DNA from: Candidatus Thalassarchaeaceae archaeon
GTDB taxonomy: Archaea; Thermoplasmatota; Poseidoniia; Poseidoniales; Thalassarchaeaceae
Length of the DNA stretch: 6,294 nt
Direction of reading: 5' to 3'
NCBI GenBank assembly: GCA_029250565.1
Contig: JAQXFA010000146.1
Span: 1-6,294, forward strand
Under the pieces are notes generated by a model, which worked only from the letters and a program-made list of their open reading frames with translations, did no database searches and had not been told where the DNA came from. This document shows, piece after piece, positions 5,901 through 6,294 of the stretch (the first letter of the stretch is position 1; each line of letters begins with the position of its first letter). A program made the position numbers and the translations under genes.

Positions 5901-6294
5901 AGCAATGGAGGTCAAATCACAGTAAGTGGCACCACCATCCAAGATTGTAGTCAGTCAGCTGCATTATTGACACAGTCGTCAATTGATTTCAGTAATATCA
6001 CACGTGGGGCCGGGAATGAGAAAGGACTTCATCTACGTGGAAGTAGTGGTTCTGTAGTTGACATTAATGGTAATGATCACGATGGTAGTGGCCCAGCCAT
6101 TCACCTTGAGATGGTGGATTCATCTCTTTTGTTATCTAGGGTTAATTTAACCGGGCAAACATTGACGCCAGCAATTTCAGTAGAGTGGTCTGACCTTTTC
6201 ACCCTCACTGATAGTGATATTCAAGGCTCCCTAGGGGTGGTAATTGACCACAGTACGGTTGAGATGAGCAATGTTGCTTTCCATGGCGATGGTG
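2937..6294 (+). CDS. Giant secreted or surface beta-helix protein, 3' end missing
   Basis: The frame is open from ATG 2937 to the window end (1119 codons plus one base), so the true protein is larger. The N-terminus is a signal peptide: MSGSAVRA, a hydrophobic core (about residues 9-26, LTLLMVTSFFAAFPFA), then a polar mature start; ATG 2961 (residue 9) is an alternative start. The mature chain is rich in Ser, Thr, Asp, Gly and Asn and poor in Lys, with repeated short strands and turns typical of right-handed parallel beta-helix (pectate-lyase-like fold) proteins. A typical entry segment is at residues 32-93 (LTIEAGTQITVTGDYLITVDGTVDILG); similar ones appear near 645-700 and 873-925. Between them lie two small beta-sandwich-like segments similar to carboxypeptidase regulatory domains: about 571-600 (VGVNVEAHGFTEVTDANGEV) and 776-860 (GEPVEGATVTVQGN, NTNQDGIALF). 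Cysteines come in close pairs (164/171, 445/449, 725/747, 986/1004), suiting disulfides outside the cell. No catalytic site can be assigned; adhesion, surface-layer or polysaccharide-binding roles are all possible. Confidence 0.88.
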   Translation, partial: MSGSAVRAMTLTLLMVTSFFAAFPFATEATVISADTHWSGSVTIDDDVLVTASRTLTIEAGTQITVTGDYLITVDGTVDILGTENNPVSITNNNNPGGFNSNTGWWDGFLVSSSGDIDASWVTVSRGRTIFNVVGSATFDNTTVEYSYIGADVSGSASITGLSCTNVDFTCISVLQGGSASASSVSVSASGNGVENGGSLTLDGLEVSQSGIGLLIFDGSNGVASNLDFDNLSIAVLSRGISSFTVDSLRVDDSTLLLDAINSDGLEIDDAVGENLDSLVVGSSMGDVSFDNFVINGSGANGWMVAADSVGTFTLSNSTLNGFDSGLRFTGSGLHVIEDSSISTSGSVFDISGTGRFETKSSTFTATSNLGYFSGVDSSWDDSTLITDSTSNGLDLISGKHNFDTTSISRDYLYSDSTSVGLAVTWAVVDADGLTLSGWSDGAQCRTDCELGGNSLTVNMGGVQAGNGINIDGGSVTFDSLSTSSSLHGVNVVDGDLHVSDWTGASHGDSTLLVNIDQTAIVRNLPAHSSNGQWDAEGDGILLFGGTNARVNMAQANEFTESTISVTDLSDIAIVGVNVEAHGFTEVTDANGEVVLPLLTSGSDVSANDGVYGVTDVISPPGGNLQLPVIPTTGAWVIPIGVHAVLIGNNYTAPSGGDVTISTSASLTLKNAHLAVPNGDIVVEGSGQLIGDNGSTDAVVRTTGGNAIEGIGAGLFVQNDVHHSCSLTEHVWSGLHVEGDFYLEQTCRLNIYDGTVSGIIHPSMGGYFSLSNIAQIRVVDFGEPVEGATVTVQGNQMNTNQDGIALFSATYRNVTEVSDSSTGLLQVYVLRNGHSQIRSWDSTSPISLDVMMSTVSGGYLAEWLRLDAAFTPYYLDDNLTITTGTTLTIQAYSSLSVKANRGISVSGVLEATQASIIGSDWNGVSLLDGGVAEMSDSQMMGGSLTIGPSSSTTNLEGMVLSNTPIFVSGSGEISLSDSLLHQADNCIFSNGGQITVSGTTIQDCSQSAALLTQSSIDFSNITRGAGNEKGLHLRGSSGSVVDINGNDHDGSGPAIHLEMVDSSLLLSRVNLTGQTLTPAISVEWSDLFTLTDSDIQGSLGVVIDHSTVEMSNVAFHGDG

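Noticed and set aside
2937..6294. CRISPR array or nucleotide tandem repeat within the large gene
   Set aside because: Short words such as GATTCAAC recur but at irregular distances and without conserved repeats and spacers; they reflect repeated Asp-Ser-Thr codons.

Overview
The window looks like a chromosomal segment of a euryarchaeon, most likely a marine member of the Thermoplasmatota (Marine Group II/III, Poseidoniales-like). The evidence is an archaeal-type cluster of ribosomal proteins L18e, L13 and S9 followed by RNA polymerase subunit N (Rpb10) and a tRNA-Pro, strong GGAGGTGA-type ribosome binding sites, and a very large Ser/Thr/Asp/Gly-rich secreted beta-helix protein of the kind common in these marine archaea. 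The lineage is an inference from gene content and protein style; no marker was compared by search.

Layout. Positions 1-117 are the C-terminal end of an unrecognised protein. Positions 118-610 form a small accessory patch: a short hairpin-rich gap, a 3'-end remnant (minus strand, about 187-252) of the neighbouring minus-strand gene, and a small two-transmembrane-segment protein (plus strand, to 577). Positions 611-1060 (minus) encode a 149-residue, mostly helical protein of unknown function. Its 3' end is duplicated as the remnant, with a 39-bp perfect direct repeat at 206-244 and 630-668 bracketing the membrane-protein gene. This resembles the 3'-end duplication left by site-specific integration or a tandem duplication, although no integrase is visible.

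Positions 1061-1221 are a divergent intergenic region with a GC-rich stretch and a perfect inverted repeat. From 1222 onward, L18e, L13, S9 and RpoN are tightly packed with overlapping or nearly touching ends and are followed after 9 nt by tRNA-Pro(GGG), so they very probably form one transcription unit supplying ribosome and RNA polymerase parts plus a tRNA. After a 105-nt gap with competing RNA secondary structures, an open reading frame with a signal peptide starts at 2937 and runs off the end of the window (1119 codons so far). It encodes a multidomain surface or secreted protein made of parallel beta-helix segments separated by small beta-sandwich-like linkers.

The least explained parts are the bracketed two-TM gene with the duplicated gene end, the structured leaders at 1131-1200 and 2871-2933, and the abrupt change from a housekeeping operon to a giant surface protein.
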